DNA of 64,000 nucleotides from Monocercomonoides exilis (Eukaryota > Preaxostyla > Oxymonadida > Polymastigidae). Numbering within the stretch: position 1 is the stretch's first letter; the number at the start of each line of letters is the position of its first letter. This document shows, piece after piece, positions 35,201-44,671 of this stretch. The position numbers and the translations under genes are program-made. The stretch is taken from the NCBI GenBank assembly GCA_001643675.2, contig LSRY02000044.1, positions 186,001-250,000 of the forward strand, written 5' to 3'. The notes under the pieces are model-generated. The model saw nothing but the letters and a program-made list of their open reading frames with translations. It was not told the origin of the DNA and did not search any database.

Positions 35201-35360
35201 TTTGAGCCTTCTCTCGCAATGTGCCTTCAGGATAATCCAATTCTCCTTCTTTCGCTGATTCCTCAACAAATCCTGCTCCATCACTTGTGGCACTCTTGCA
35301 CACGCACCCCACACTAATTATCCACACACAATAAAATATTCCTGACAGCAACATAACCAT
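26265..35360 (-). CDS. Giant beta-helix receptor with kinase-like tail (5 modules)
   Basis: 3,031-residue type I membrane protein. Seen: a hydrophobic signal peptide (about residues 1-22, VMLLSGIFYCVWIISVGC); an ectodomain of roughly 2,550 residues made of short Gly/Asn/Ser-rich beta-strand/turn repeats with GGG-[IM] and C-x-F-x-x-C spacing, typical of right-handed parallel beta-helix (pectin-lyase-like) proteins; five module starts marked by CG-x(4-5)-PC at about residues 630, 989, 1345, 1701 and 2085; one membrane helix at about 2578-2604 followed by RWRKAK; and a cytoplasmic tail of about 430 residues. The tail has two Tyr motifs (EEYLLAE, TEYILGKD) and a kinase-like C-lobe (RWKAPEL at about 2875, then FSIGMMLWECLTLEIPFGE and a RPTLGDLK end). 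I cannot find an HRD catalytic loop, a DFG or a Gly-rich loop, so it is probably a pseudokinase. It is expected at the cell surface, binding or sensing an unknown ligand. ATG context matches the paralogue at 56,453. Confidence 0.9.
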   Translation of the reverse strand: MVMLLSGIFYCVWIISVGCVCKSATSDGAGFVEESAKEGELDYPEGTLREKAQNNKIGDGHLFDTFIEGNEGGVGETEKQKKILKKCTKQWNGKSGEVGKDEKWGFCDEWKMWGKEGVCGGSGVEGSVVGVNSSLKLNSLRLREISGESVLRASDGSSVEVHGCVIGVERETPPFDLCGSCGLFTNISLRSSSTSTSSSTEQIFPPLFSSKAVEGDISEKCHISVCSSHFSSFCVSSAPFISSHFVSLSQLEFFNISTNPLKTRQLAEGLGQRVFLMSGCTFSSVWDVYDGGIVPSLNSPSSSLAASNTSFVRCYRSQNVAISGSEGNPSKPARQQIADNGANSFTWCVWNGSNTTGTTNSYTDRASNGGAINMYNLAAGTLSVKFCSFNDCYAYAYGGGIFCYSINSVKIENNSFNACTAQNLAGGGMHAESISSCVRISGCEFHKCTAKDCGGGLYLDYFNVSETGCIREENGGGESAGVFDCSFTSCSLTNAAGGGMYCYGVPAAFKMRSMQFISCNAASTGGGLYFDPYQPTAPSNNIYCYFFFFHDCSCNSLTPYGHDVCFSDYYNLFSSNNPFYESYTTNSDNRRVYYDYYNGNNLVSQHTEKKDWLKNKTIYVGENGNDSNELCGINETKPCKTIGYCVNKCNDIASFGISVLVGRHASEAATINVGEKKISVVGKGKAVSVIGTNSLSISSTTLFSISSGQLKVGHVGIDHNATRSPSPSVFVVSVGSGTLSLEDVVINSSTSGGSGISSSVLEVALRQLKMIDVEIKNMKILQPLFSEPLSTGSASGESVLGNVTIRNVNRTTEGDGVVMTKSVKGGETFVVWNTTMEGCECVNGDGGGIKVVLEGISSKILIGDSTSPGGGTTTFNQCKCSGYGGGVMLWLADSSFDFTISSVSFVGCSATLGGKDVLVNGSRFVSGAITASKLNVGHNGSVNDELMGYDRNEGGMGIFPLNVFLDAFSGAAHVGKGVNGYGGYDSWFCGFGYFPCKTIAKAAENRFSLSKKNIVLDSGFELEEVVSMEGSYEWEVYCGINKTNVNVRVPSGMTSSYLINVQSASSIKNIAFQIPFSLSSATSLICLTSSSLTLTDCSVAHISESTSSVTFGYSIVNAQSGSLNVERFVMEEGLTFNDHSAIEFCEGMTNVICSGCNISGVKRNGGDGGWMKGTVGGCGTLTVDGCNVNGCSCGGGKGGGMYVGLKGSGKVAASGTSVIDGNKAENNAKNNGGRGGGMFVLMESEGCGLTIGQNVEFSKVNGNVATYGKDVFVDCGSGVFLDSKVNTNTFSFFDVRTIPSDVLKLSGSENGDESGVIPLFVYLCTMGAKVLVDGSGGNGKDHNHCGFDAFRCLTVDYCANSRLSEGSKEIEVISSSSITKEITGPSFGVNISGRIVSSDGERIRVNVSDGGSDTQDWLVGCSSSLTMSRLAFVVKGQLKARRSAFIHSTSTLSVTNCSVSFESGALTDGKIGYSIIDMAGGNLIVDGFVMESGMTLKMNGKSPITMTSGAQLEILNSRVSGVEVNVAGGSGGGGCLNVGMGVNGNVKIEESNFSSRCSGGSGMKGGGMMISVGNGGTLRVKGVKLSGCAVPSEDVENGGRGMGGGMFAELANQIGTFSLENMTFSGCSAWKGKNMFISTSDLNKTVTNDSFKFDYSSMKDDKTLFVGSDDFHQEKDLFMFLIPFSSFEIFVSSEGFDVARCGSEEEPCQTMWKGMENMIEGEGNKTIQIEGSTIIRDSFNVSNYQIKKGVKMGEENVKATLNFEKAIGGQLEYFMENDIYLELTNIQLQLTSGFDNSAKTIISNINGELVITGCSFHSEAGVNNGFDCPFVNAIGGSMEVNDLSIESCNVGNNIFVIHDTGITCHFVNVQVESLNESGGCILSIKKSETGLKINEVGEEMSLNIDNSSFSGVKRSDNGASILESKSEKKICFVVNESNITEDKAETSEKGGAIFFTLGASGSMKMIDSIISQCSCSDSTGRGGGVYLTTKERGELNFTFVGMKFSANTARVGNDIFIECFSITSQINESQFQFDLREGHYSRMNAIYGIDCCEHKEDTNLIDFVTIHQSDTIIVSSAVGSNDRQCGTNALPCDSIERGLIHLTSEYVSLLYVDTESVVGREINLKEMSLSSKSRENCKVEVKSRIEKTRDSLISTRETVSLVRVNFVFDSYFISSHESLMSPEGGILEIMNCSFSSKHLIEEGNAAFANIPFHIINIEKGELQIVGCTASNLVLQKSSIYLSSSLPSVIDSSTICNSTIRTSLMDFKECGQFTIKNINTENISVEGNDKSLISCLSMKKTMQLTNCTIFGVSSKVTKGKLMKMENCTDVKMDSCIFDGNLKKRNEQYLNIEEEMCRWDGSLVDVVKSYVMMKDTTISNSPEGGITMSGGALTVNYGRFENNNPSIEGYPSLRRNIICSDSGTLNVKSLKGGDGLKDNSSLWMLNEGCSFEGIASERDSSFFIPVLESVEAKEETDRMKLTFKGMLLVPCNLLFSVVKRKGEEKEIEKYDFDSSGFLSEREVEGTVAKDLISSCGNDVEVSVHILFGNSNAPSSTDPFVLKNRSESKTSGDERIVEGGKEGKSYWIIIVVVLIVILLVVLIVSIVLAVRWRKAKKENKDLREIVNDNIKKDPKAFEMVTMEMSPEEQWSREEKKNEENAKKRVFVKTMVHSDSEEYLLAESGSTEYILGKDSDKIPEWALEKEEEEEIRKRTPSPSISSTDTETSFVQIEDVSPTTSSMSNLVDAMACSSPHEKLIVDLRDSLFMLLHGRNEKKEMAIGTLQQREQTAAQILFWVANLALHSFDEMEVPLSSLSNLSPHVVLFSEHMVICIVTHSDLLSEDDSDSSSISSSTVVTSASDDDDSDSLPSSAFEDEDDYKKECLRWKAPELQMNKKMGATKSSIAFSIGMMLWECLTLEIPFGEYEAAIAGDKIVRGERPRMGEEHSSLEEVVKECLSGEAGLRPTLGDLKREFLGHFPKEALIMTVSDAVAIQSLMYCEANGQDDEGDDNNNNNEVDEDDEDEGNTSSSCSLK

Positions 35361-35851
35361 GCCTCTCCAACTGCTTTCTTTTCTTTTTTCTATTGCAGAC
35401 TAATATGGGCACTTCAACAAAAAAAAATATTATTAAACTTTTGATAAATATTGTATTATAATTAAAATAAATATTCTCCTTTGTTTATTTTTCAACATTT
35501 ATTTATGATCCGATGAATAATAGAGAATGAATCATCCATTTTTGTTGATGTTCCGATATTTCAGCCGTCACTCTCCGTCCAGCGAATATCTGCCTCTGGG
35601 ATGGAACAACGCATGATTTGGAGCATATAATTTTGCTGGCTGTATTTTCATGAGGAATGGCATCAGGGAAAGAAATGAATGATGTGAAGATTGGTTTCAC
35701 AGGTGAATGGAAGGGGTGCGAATGATGGAAGTTTTGCGATTCTGCATCACATATAAATGTATGTCTTTTGGTGGATTTTTTGTGATATTTTTATTTGAAG
35801 AGATTTTTGATGTTTTGAAAGAAATGATTGTTTTTGCCTCGATTGGCTGAA
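35361..35851. promoter_or_regulatory. Bidirectional intergenic region, conserved in both arms
   Basis: About 490 bases lie between the start of the receptor gene (minus) and the start of the small gene at 35,852 (plus). The matching interval in the right arm (55,964-56,452) is closely alike, including GCCCATATTAGTCTGCAATAG about 30 bases before both ATGs. The divergent layout makes this the probable promoter region for both genes. No specific element can be named. Confidence 0.45.
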
Positions 35852-36220
35852 ATGGACACTTTTCACAAAAGGGATGGGATGCATGGAACAAGGTTATATG
35901 AGCATTTGGGTTGGATTTTTGATGAGTTTTTCTCACAGATAGAGATGGAATTTCAGTTCAAGAGAAAAAGGCCAAAATGTGAAATGAGTGAAAATGGACA
36001 TTTTTTGTTGAGGCAAAGGGGTTGCAGGAAGGGATTCTATTTGCTATTGGTATGCGACAAACTTTGTTTTATTCGAATATTTTCATGAAAAATGAAATTT
36101 TTTATTTTTATTTATTCGTATTTTTGGGCAGTGGAAGTTATTTGAGAAATTCCTGATGATTTCTATTTGCAGGGAGAAATTCTTTTGGAGAAAGGAAGAA
36201 GGGTAAATAAGGAAGAATAA
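35852..36220 (+). CDS. Small two-exon gene divergent to the receptor
   Basis: Exon 1 is 35,852-36,049 (MDTFHKRDGMHGTRLYEHLG to CRKGFYLLL). A 123-base intron (36,050-36,172) starts GTATGC and ends TTTGCAG. Exon 2 is 36,173-36,220 (GEILLEKGRRVNKEE, then TAA). The total is 81 residues, frame-consistent. The donor GTATGC equals that of the ABC transporter intron and the length fits the other introns here. The mirror copy in the right arm keeps both splice sites but has lost the frame. The product is charged and soluble, of unknown function, and shares a presumed promoter region with the receptor. The alternative is that only the regulatory sequence is conserved and the frame is incidental. Confidence 0.45.
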
Positions 36221-36478
36221 TCAGATTAAAGGATATTTAAGATAAAAGTTCTATTAAAGAGGAAAAGAACAAACTACAATGATGATTAAGAAAGAAAAGA
36301 ATGGAAAAAGATGATTCCATTGAAACAATTCTTTCGAACGTTTTTGGATCATCGTACATCAGCATCGTTTTGGAAGAGGAGATGAACTTCTATTCATATG
36401 CATATTCTCAGAAGCGACAAAGATATGACTGAAAGGAAAAGTATTTCTTCTTCTTCTTTAAACACATCTCAAACATCA

Positions 36479-36602
36479 TCATCTTCCTCCTTGCACAACC
36501 TTCTTCATCATCATATGCTGTATCAGAAATGATGCAAAGGGAATGCTAATCTGGCTAATCGATGAGAATTCAAGCCAATCCTTTTGTGATTGAGCTGCTG
36601 AG
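36479..36602 (-). CDS. Last exon of a small gene, left-arm copy intact
   Basis: On the minus strand, after a pyrimidine-rich stretch and CTTCTCAG, the frame reads SQKDWLEFSSISQISIPFAS and FLIQHMMMKKVVQGGR before a TGA. The right-arm counterpart (55,222-55,320, plus) encodes nearly the same peptide with several third-position changes but has a TGA after SQKE. Third-position changes between the copies suggest it was a real coding exon. Upstream exons are unresolved: the frame stays open to 36,841, but that part is not in the right arm. Function unknown. Confidence 0.4.
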
Positions 36603-36619
36603 AAGAGGAAAGAGGAAAT

Positions 36620-37302
36620 AGAAAAAATTATCAACTTCGTCTTATCTGTTTCTTGAGTCATCTTCGTAATCCTCTTGTGCATTCTCATGAATAGAAGAAA
36701 GAGAAAACGAATTGAAGGAATAGGCAGATTTTCCTTTGAATTTTCTGATTGGTGAGAGAAAGAAGCTGAACAAAAAGACAAGAATTTCATTCTTCTCTCT
36801 ATCGACATGACTTTTGAGCTCTTCTTCCTTTCATTTTTCAACTTCAGATTTCACTTTGTGTTTGATAATCTTTCTTTTGTCTCAATCCGATTCAACTCCG
36901 ATTTGAATGAGCCAACAATAAATGTTTGTTGGGGATGCACAATGTTGTTGCTGAGCTGAGTCAGTTTTCACTTCAATGTCTTGACAAATTGATAGGCACA
37001 CCAAGCAATTTTTAAAGAAGCTAATGAAAGCTTCTTTCACTCTCTCTCTTCTTTTTCAAGCTTTCAAAACAATTGCACATCATATTATCTTTTTTCTTTT
37101 GTTATTGTTGTTTTTGTAATTCAAAAAATAAAAATGAAAAAAGGCGATTTAAAAACATAAACTTGAAACTTGAAGAAAGCGAGAGCCAACCAAAAATGAT
37201 GGATTGTTCTCGACAAAGACTGAAAAACAAAAATTAAATAAAATTAAATAAAAATAAAATATGGAAAAAGAAACAAAAAATTGATAAATATCAGCTTCAG
37301 TG
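36620..37302. other. AT-rich spacer
   Basis: No supported feature between the end of the left arm and the transporter-like relic. Confidence 0.4.
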
Positions 37303-37548
37303 TCAAACAGGCAAGCTCATTAAAATACAACTGACGGCGAAGTAACACAACACACTTGCTGCAACAGAAAGGATTGCTTTCCATCCAATCATAACAGAAG
37401 ATGCTGTCCCAACGATGCTCCTCTGAAAATCAGCTGTCCAGATACCCTTCAAAGTGCCTAAAACTATCTCACTTCAAAAGAATCGCAGCACGAAGCTAAA
37501 TGTAGCAAAGAGAAAACAAAAAATAATTAAGAAACCGGAGGATGAACA
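37303..37548 (-). pseudogene. Membrane-transporter C-terminal remnant
   Basis: One minus-strand frame is open from 37,548 to 37,303 except for a single TGA near 37,470. It reads FLIIFCFLFATFSFVLRFF, stop, SEIVLGTLKGIWTADFQRS, then VGTASSVMIGWKAILSVAAS and a last hydrophobic stretch ending ILMSLPV. Two to three membrane-spanning stretches separated by a short polar loop with GTASS look like the end of a multi-pass carrier, possibly of the major facilitator type. With no upstream part and an internal stop it is probably a relic. A short intron hiding the TGA could not be fitted. Confidence 0.35.
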
Positions 37549-37774
37549 CTAGCAATCAACCATTTGCGAATAAATATCGAAGAGGCATGCAAAGCAAAAC
37601 AACTCAAAATCAGACAACAGAAAAAGACTTCAAATTACATTCAAAAATAAACAAAATAAATAAATAATAATAATAATAATATAAAAATAAAAATAAAATA
37701 CGAACAAATAATAAGAAATCGCTTTCTGGTCATAAAGAAGAACCATTTATTGCAACTGGCGCTTCCTGTGCTCC

Positions 37775-40700
37775 TCAGCCCCCGCCTGCCATCAGCCCCA
37801 GCACTCTGTCCCTCGAGTCCAGCAGCATGTTCAGAGCAGACTCCTTCTTTGCCAGCAGCGCTGCTGGCCTCCCTCGCTCAATTATCTCCCCGTCTTCCAC
37901 AACCGCAATCTCGTCGCACTCTGCAATCGTGTCCAGATGGTGTGCAATCACAACCACTGTGCACCCCCGCCTCCGAAGCACCCGCCCCATTGCCTCCACC
38001 ACCCGCCCCTCTTCCTCTCCCCCCATCCGCGATGTCCCCTCGTCCACAACCACAACACGCTCTTCCCCCAACACCGCTCGGCACAGCCACACAAGCTGCT
38101 TCTCTCCTCCACTCAGCTTGCACACCCTTCCTCTACCTCCTCCTTCTCCTCCTTCTCCCTCAGAAATTGCTGATTCCATGCTTGCTCTGTATCCATCGGC
38201 TGCTTCATTTGAAGAAGAAGAAGAAGAAGAAAGGAAGGAGGAAGGTGCCTTGACTGAAGCACTTTCTTCTGCTCCAATTCTTGATTCTGCCAGCGCACCA
38301 TTCACAATCGTGTCCAGCCCCCACCCCATCCTCTCTGCCACAATCTCCTTCAGCCCCACTTCCTCCAGCGCTCTCCAAATCTCCTCGTCGCTCTTCTGAC
38401 CAAAAACATCCACATTCTCTCGCAGCGTCCCTCCCATCAGCGGAGCATCCTGAGGAATAACACACACCTTCCTCCTCAACTCTTCCAGCGCCTCTTCGGC
38501 AATGTTCATCCCATCCAAAAACACACTTCCACGATTCCATTCATCATCATTGTCATCGTCTTCTTCATCATCTTCTTCTTCTTCTGCAACATTGTCACTT
38601 TCCAGAATAGATTTCCTTTTCAAATTGCTTCTTGCTTTCGTTCTGTTTTTCTTTTTTCCTCCTTCTTTCTCTTCCTTTCCCTTCGCGCTTTCTCTCCTCC
38701 CCACCTGTACTGCAAATCCTGTCTCGCCGTCAATCTCATATCTTCCCCTCCGCCTCTTGTCGATCTCCACCAGCCGAACAAGCACTGCCACCAGCGACGA
38801 TTTCCCCGACCCGCTCCGCCCGCAGATCCCCAGCCACTTCCCCTGCTCCACCCCGAACGACACACCCCGCAGCACATACTCCTGCCCTACCCGATACTTC
38901 ATCCACACATCTCTGAATTCCATCCCCAACACTTTGCCTCCCTCTTCCCCTTCCCCTTTCACTTTCCCTTCTTTTCTTCTCTGAGCCAAATCCCTTGCAT
39001 CTGGTGCTTTCACAGAGTCTGCTCTTGATCCACTCTCAGATGAGCCAGAAGCCGAAGAGCAAGCCTGTTCGTTGTTTTCCATTTCCATTCCTGCATTCTT
39101 CTCACATCCCGCGTCCTCTCTGCTGTCTGCACAGTCTGCGCCGGCAAGCGCCACTTGCCGAGGCATCTCGCCTCCTTCGCTGCCCAGCCGCCCCTGCTCC
39201 TCCTGCGGCATCTCCTCTGCGTAGAACAGGATCCGCTGCAGCGCCGTCATCCGCGCATCCAGATCCACCGTCCGCTCCACCAGCGTCTGCCCCAGATGCG
39301 CAAACTCCATCGACGCTGTGATCGCCACCGCAAGCAGCCCCGCACTCATTTCCCACCACCCAATCACCACCACCCCTCCCATAAACACTGCCCCCAGCAG
39401 CGACGTCGTTACCCGCGTCCATCCTCTCCCTTCTCCACTCAGCAGCAGCCGCATCGACCATTCGTCTGTCGCCTTCTCAAAACGCCTCAGCCACTCCTCC
39501 CTCCTTTCCCACTGCCCAATGCTCACAACCCCACTGCTTATTCCCCTGCTCCTCCTTCTCTCCCTTCTCTCCCTTCTCTCCCCTTCGTTTCCTCCCTCCT
39601 CTTCTTCCCCGTCGCTGCAGACCTCGCTCAGCGTCAGCACTGCCGAGCGCCCAATCGACTCCACCCGCTGCAGGTTGCGTGCTGCCCGCCCGTACAGAAC
39701 AAGCACCCCAAAAAACACCCCCAGAGTCGGCACTCCAATCCACAGAAACCACACGCTCGGCACTGCCACCACCACCACCTGCCCCACCACCCCGATCCAG
39801 CACCCCGCCACAGCCACCCCCACACTCACGAGCATCTCGTCAACCATGCTCATGTCCCCGCTCGCCCTGTTCAACACCCGCCCCGCTGGCGTCCTCTCGA
39901 AGAAGCTCATCCGCCCGCCCACAATCGACTTCATCAGCCTCCAGTGCACCTCCACCGAAGACCGTCTCTCCCCCATCCCCGCCATCAATGCCCGCACCAC
40001 ACTCAGCACTAGCTGCACCACAATCGCCCCTCCATACACCCACCCTTTCTGCCCCATCCCCAGCTGCCCCAGCCCCCCTGCTTGATCTTCCTCCCCAATC
40101 ACCCCCAGCCAGCTCTCCCCAAACACTCCCATCCCCTCCGACACCACAATCACTGCCCCAAACACACACAGCCACCCGATCGGAAACAGTGTCCTCAAGT
40201 ACTTCCAATACAAACCCGCTGGAACCCTTCCTGTCGCCTGCTCTTCTGCCGTAATCAGCTTGCTCTTCTCTTTTCTCCTTATCCTTTTCGCTCCCCAACC
40301 AGTCTCACCTCTTCCAATCATCCTCTCTTCTCCATCAAATTCGCCTTCTTTCCCTTCCCCTTCCTCGCATCCCCTATCACTCGCATCGCATCGCACAACT
40401 TCCACCGAATTCACTTCATCCTCATTGGGCTCTATCGAACTGCCTCCACACCCTGCCACCATCGGTGCAACGGCCCGCTCTCCAATTCCCCTTCGCGTTG
40501 GCTGCAGAAGAGGCTCATTTGAGAGCGGTGAAGCAGACAAAAATGAAACTGACTGTGCTGAGTCCATTGGCGAATTCTCTTGCGCGTTTGTCCACACTCC
40601 ACATCCTTCGCAGCTCGGCTGTGTGCATCCGTCGCACTCTGATGGCTTGTTCATCCCATCTTCTGCCATTCCTATCACAACGCGAACTGGCCTCACTTCT

Positions 40701-43700
40701 TTCACTGCTCCGTCTTCTTGCTCTTTAGCTTCCTTCTCCTTCGCCACAGTCAGCATGGCTCTCCTCTTCGCTTCTGCCTCTGCTCTTGCTTCGGCTGCAG
40801 CTGTTTCACACAGCTCACAGCAATCGCACTGTCGTTCTGTGCCGCACAGCTCGCATCCACTTGCTTTGCCCCATTCCGCCCTTTCGCTCTCTTCCAACGA
40901 AGTCATTGCAAAAAGTGGATTCCACTCTTCTGCCTCTCCCTTCCTCTCATTCCAATGCCTATATTCATCTGCATCATCTTCATCATCGTTAATATTCAGT
41001 TTCAAACACTTTCTTTCTTTTTCAAGTTTCACAATTCCTTTCTTCTCTCCCTTATCCGTCTCTTGAATGTTGAGTGAGAATTCTTCTTCTCCTTCATTTT
41101 CTTTGCGGGAACTCTTGTGAAACGAGGATTTAATGTCTGTGCTCCGCAAATGGAAGGTGTGTTCTGATGTGTTGGCACTGCAAATGGCTGGAGAACATGG
41201 CGCCTCGCACAAACAGCCTCCTCCCTCCTTCCGCACAGCCTCTGCCTCTGCCTCTGCCTCCTTCATCCCACACAAAACATCTTCCATGCTTCTCCTCTCC
41301 CGCAAGGCACGCCGCCGCAGCTCAATTTCTGCTTTCGTTCGCCTCCGCCTCCTCGTTCTGCCATCTTCGCCTTCTGCTCTCCTCCCCTTTGCCTCTTTGC
41401 CCCTGCGCCCCATCTCTTCTGCACCCACCGTCTCTTTGACCCACTTCTCCACATCTGCAAACCCTGCCAGCTGCCCACCCGCAAGCACCCCAACATAATC
41501 TGCCACCTCTGCCCACTTCCACTCGCTCGTCGTCATCACCACACACACCCCGCACTCATCCACAAGCACCCCAACAATCCCCTTCGCCATCACCTTCCAT
41601 CCAATGTCCTCGTCCAGCCCACACAGCACATCATCCAGCACAACCACTTTGTGCTCTCTTTCTCTTCCCCTCCCTTCCCCTTCTCTTCTCTCTCTTTTTC
41701 GCTTCACTTCGCACAAGCACTTGTACACAATCCGGCAAAGCTGAATTCGCGCCTTCTGCCCTCCGCTCAGGTTGTCTCCTCCTTCTCCCACCTCCTCAAT
41801 CATCGCATGTCTCTTCTGCCTTCTCTCCTTCTTCGTCTTCTTCCTCCTCCTCCTCCTTTTCATTTCAGTGCATTCACTCTCTTCTTCCTCTTCCTCTTCC
41901 TCTTCCTCTGATTCTTCCAGCTCGACTTCTGCATCCAAGCAGCACGCCTCCACAGCCTTTCGAAGCAGATCCTTGTCCTCCTCTTCTCCAAACACGATGT
42001 TCTCTTTCACCGTCGCACACTCAATAAATGCATTCTGACCGCACAGCAGCACATCTCCATCCGCACGCAGAGAACTAACAGGCACACCTTCAGCATCTAC
42101 CCCTCTCTCAACATCCTCTCCACACTCCAAGCAAACACCTCTATTTTCTGTATCACTTCTTTGTCCATTCAATGCCAATGGCAAATGCAGTTCTGTATCC
42201 TCTGCACCAACACCAACCACTCTCCTTTCTCCTTCCTTCTCTCTCTGCTCCTCCATCCTCTCCCTTGTACACAGCCTCTCTGCCTTCAGCTCCATCGCCT
42301 TCAGCTCCATCGCCACTGCACGCTTCACCCGCTCTTTCGTCATCACTTCCCGCATCTGCCCGCTCAGCGCGTTGCACAGCGCTGTTTTCCCTGATCCCAC
42401 TCCTCCCACCACAACTGCCACGCTCTCCCGGCGCATGCGCAGGTTCATTCCGCTCAGCTGAAACACAGACTGCCTCGAGCGCACCGATGGAAATGGCAAA
42501 TCTGTTGACGCTTGACACGAGCACTCGTCCTCAAACAGTGGCGTCTTCATCGCTGTTGCCCCGGTTGACCTGATCGCAACTGGAGCAAGTTCGCTTTTCG
42601 CAGACGCAGAATCATCACTTGCTGCTGAAAGCAAAGGTGGAGAAAGTGAAGAAGCTGGCACGAAAGCAGTCGCCTGAGAATGTTTGCCCGCAAGCTGCTC
42701 TGTTTCGGGGGACAGTGCAGCATTGTCGGCTCCTGTGGCACTCGCTCCATCCTCACAAGTCGCAGAATCCATTACTTCGTCTTTAGCCGCAACTGCTGCT
42801 GTTCGCATTTCTGATGTTGTTGCTGTGCTTGCAGACAGTTCTGCCCCTTCCCAAAGCATCTCCTTCCTCAGCCCCAGCGATGCCAAATCCACATCCTCAG
42901 CATCTGCCTCATTCCACACAAAGCATCCGTTCCTCATTTCCAATGCAATTTCTTCTCTCTCTCTCATCTCTTCATCCTCCATTTCACCACCAGCATCATC
43001 AGCATCATCATCTATCCTCGCCTCTCCACCACCTTCATTTTCCTTTTTTGTTTCTTTCTCTTTCTCTTTCTCAATCAACGCCTTCACCACCATCCTCCAG
43101 TGCTCCTTCATCCGCTGCTCCTCCCCTTGCTCTGCCCACTCCTCCGCCAGCCATCTCTCAACACGCCGCTCCCCAGCCCACACAAGCCCTGCTGCCTGCG
43201 CCCATTCCCCCATCTCTGTCGCTGGCTCCGTCATCTGCGCCTGATATCCCAGTATCGGCATCACACGCACTGCAAACCACCGCCCGTCCACCCCGCCCTG
43301 CCCAAGAAGCACCCCAATCGTCGCCCCATTCACCAGCCCCGGCACAGCACTCATCACCGCCTGCGCTGCCTGCTGCCACCCCGTCGCCCGCCCTATCTCC
43401 ACTGCCTGCGCTGCCCGCACCCTCCCCACTGCCTCGCTCATCCGCCGCTCCAGCCCTCCCATCTTGATCGTCCGCATCCCCTTCACCACCTCTCCTATCC
43501 CCTTCACCCTCCCGTCGTTCATCCTCAAATACGACCTCATCCCGCGCTCCATCGCAACACTCATGCCCCCAAACACACACACGCACACCCCCATCACCGC
43601 CACCCCAACCCACGTAACCCACCCGAATCCTCGCACAACAAACACCAGCGGCACCACCAACTGAGCTGGCATCCACACAATCGACGGCAGCAGCGGAAAC

Positions 43701-44671
43701 AGCTCGCTCATGTTCCGCAGGTCAACTGACAATATCGAGGCCACACTCCCTCTGTATCCCCCTGTCCCTGCCCCTGCCCCTTCCATTTCGTTTCCTCCTC
43801 TTTCTCTCCCTCTTTCTGTTCTTTTTTCATTCAAGCCTGTGTGGCGCTTCGCCTTCAGCGCACGCTCCATCAGCGCATACGACAGAGCCCCGCGCATCGA
43901 AATTGCATAGTGCTGCAGATTCCTCTGCGCCCATGCATCAAACAGCCCGTGCACAAAAGGCAGCACAATCAGAAGCACCCCACTGGCAACTGGAAATGCT
44001 CTGCTCCCATCCTCCTCCTTTTCTGCAACTGCCTCCAGAACAAGCCCCATCATGGTGGGCTGCAGAATGTGACTCGCCGTACTAATGCAATGCGAATTCA
44101 ACAATAATTCAAAATTTTTTTCAGAATTTCATTTTAAAAATCAGACAAAAAAAATTATAAAATAAACATGAAACAATGAATCAAAAAATAAATATTTTCG
44201 CTAAATAGCATACTGCAGCCCCAATAGCACTATCGCAAGAACAAGTCTGGATGAAGGCATGTCCAGAAGCATCAGCTTCATCAGAGAAGGCGCTGAGGGC
44301 TTTTTCGTCTTTTTCTTGCCGCTCGCCCCACGCTCCCTCCTGTACCTCTCCAACTCCATCTCATACTCTCCCCACCGTTTGTCCCATTTGGCAACCAATT
44401 GCTTCGCCTTCTCTCTGCACTTGTCCTCCTCGCTCAGCCACGGAATGTCTTTTTCTGTCACTGGCTTGACTCGGCAAACAAACGGGTAGAAAAAGCAAAA
44501 CAGCACGTTCAAAAACCATGCCGACTGTGACTCCCGGTTTTTCGGGCGCTTGTACTCTTCCTCCCCTCTCTCTCCATGCACAAATCCCAAATCCTCTTTT
44601 TTCCTCGTCCTTTTCTCACCGTCGCGCATTTCATCAATATCCTCCGAAACACTCCGAATGTCTTCTCTCAT
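37775..44671 (-). CDS. ABCC/MRP-type ABC transporter, one intron
   Basis: Exons 44,671-44,214 and 44,081-37,775 join in frame to 2,254 residues. The ATP-driven full transporter exports organic anions or conjugates in this family; the substrate here is unknown. Order: short N-terminal region with one or two hydrophobic stretches; TMD1 (about 125-470); NBD1 (Walker A GGVGSGKT about 713, signature LSGGQ about 925, Walker B VVLDD about 967); a low-complexity Glu/Ser linker (about 1010-1430); TMD2 (about 1437-1780); NBD2 (Walker A GRSGSGKS about 1908, QDAPLMGGTLRENV, LSGGEKQ about 2142, VVVDE about 2163, IAHH H-loop). NBD1 has Asp in place of the catalytic Glu, as usual in ABCC, and where the H-loop His should be reads TTSEWKW. 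Both NBDs carry long acidic/basic inserts, making the protein larger than the usual 1,300-1,600. AATAAA lies about 25 bases past the stop. Confidence 0.92.
44082..44213 (-). other. Intron of the ABC transporter gene
   Basis: 132 bases, GTATGC at the donor and GCATTAG at the acceptor. Without it exon 1 ends in a TAG within four codons. With it, LGL joins to HTASHILQPTMMGLV in frame, continuing into the first membrane domain. The start of exon 2 lacks an ATG, which supports splicing. Confidence 0.8.

Larger units (their letters stand above)
25735..36615. repeat. Left arm of large inverted duplication
   Basis: This arm matches 55,195-64,000 in reverse orientation: the 3' flank (25,735-26,264 versus 63,458-64,000), the whole beta-helix receptor gene, its 5' flank, and the small genes beyond it out to about 36,615. 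It is about 2.1 kb longer than the right arm because its receptor gene has two more ectodomain modules. Similarity on the right-arm side runs to the last base of the window, so the true outer end is unknown. Confidence 0.9.

Noticed and set aside
26207-35205. Plus-strand frames up to 188 codons opposite the receptor gene
   Set aside because: Antisense shadows of the 3,031-codon frame, with Pro/Ser/His bias caused by its Gly/Asn/Ser codons.
41651-43910. Many Ser/Pro/His-rich plus-strand frames
   Set aside because: They are antisense shadows of the GC-rich ABC transporter gene.
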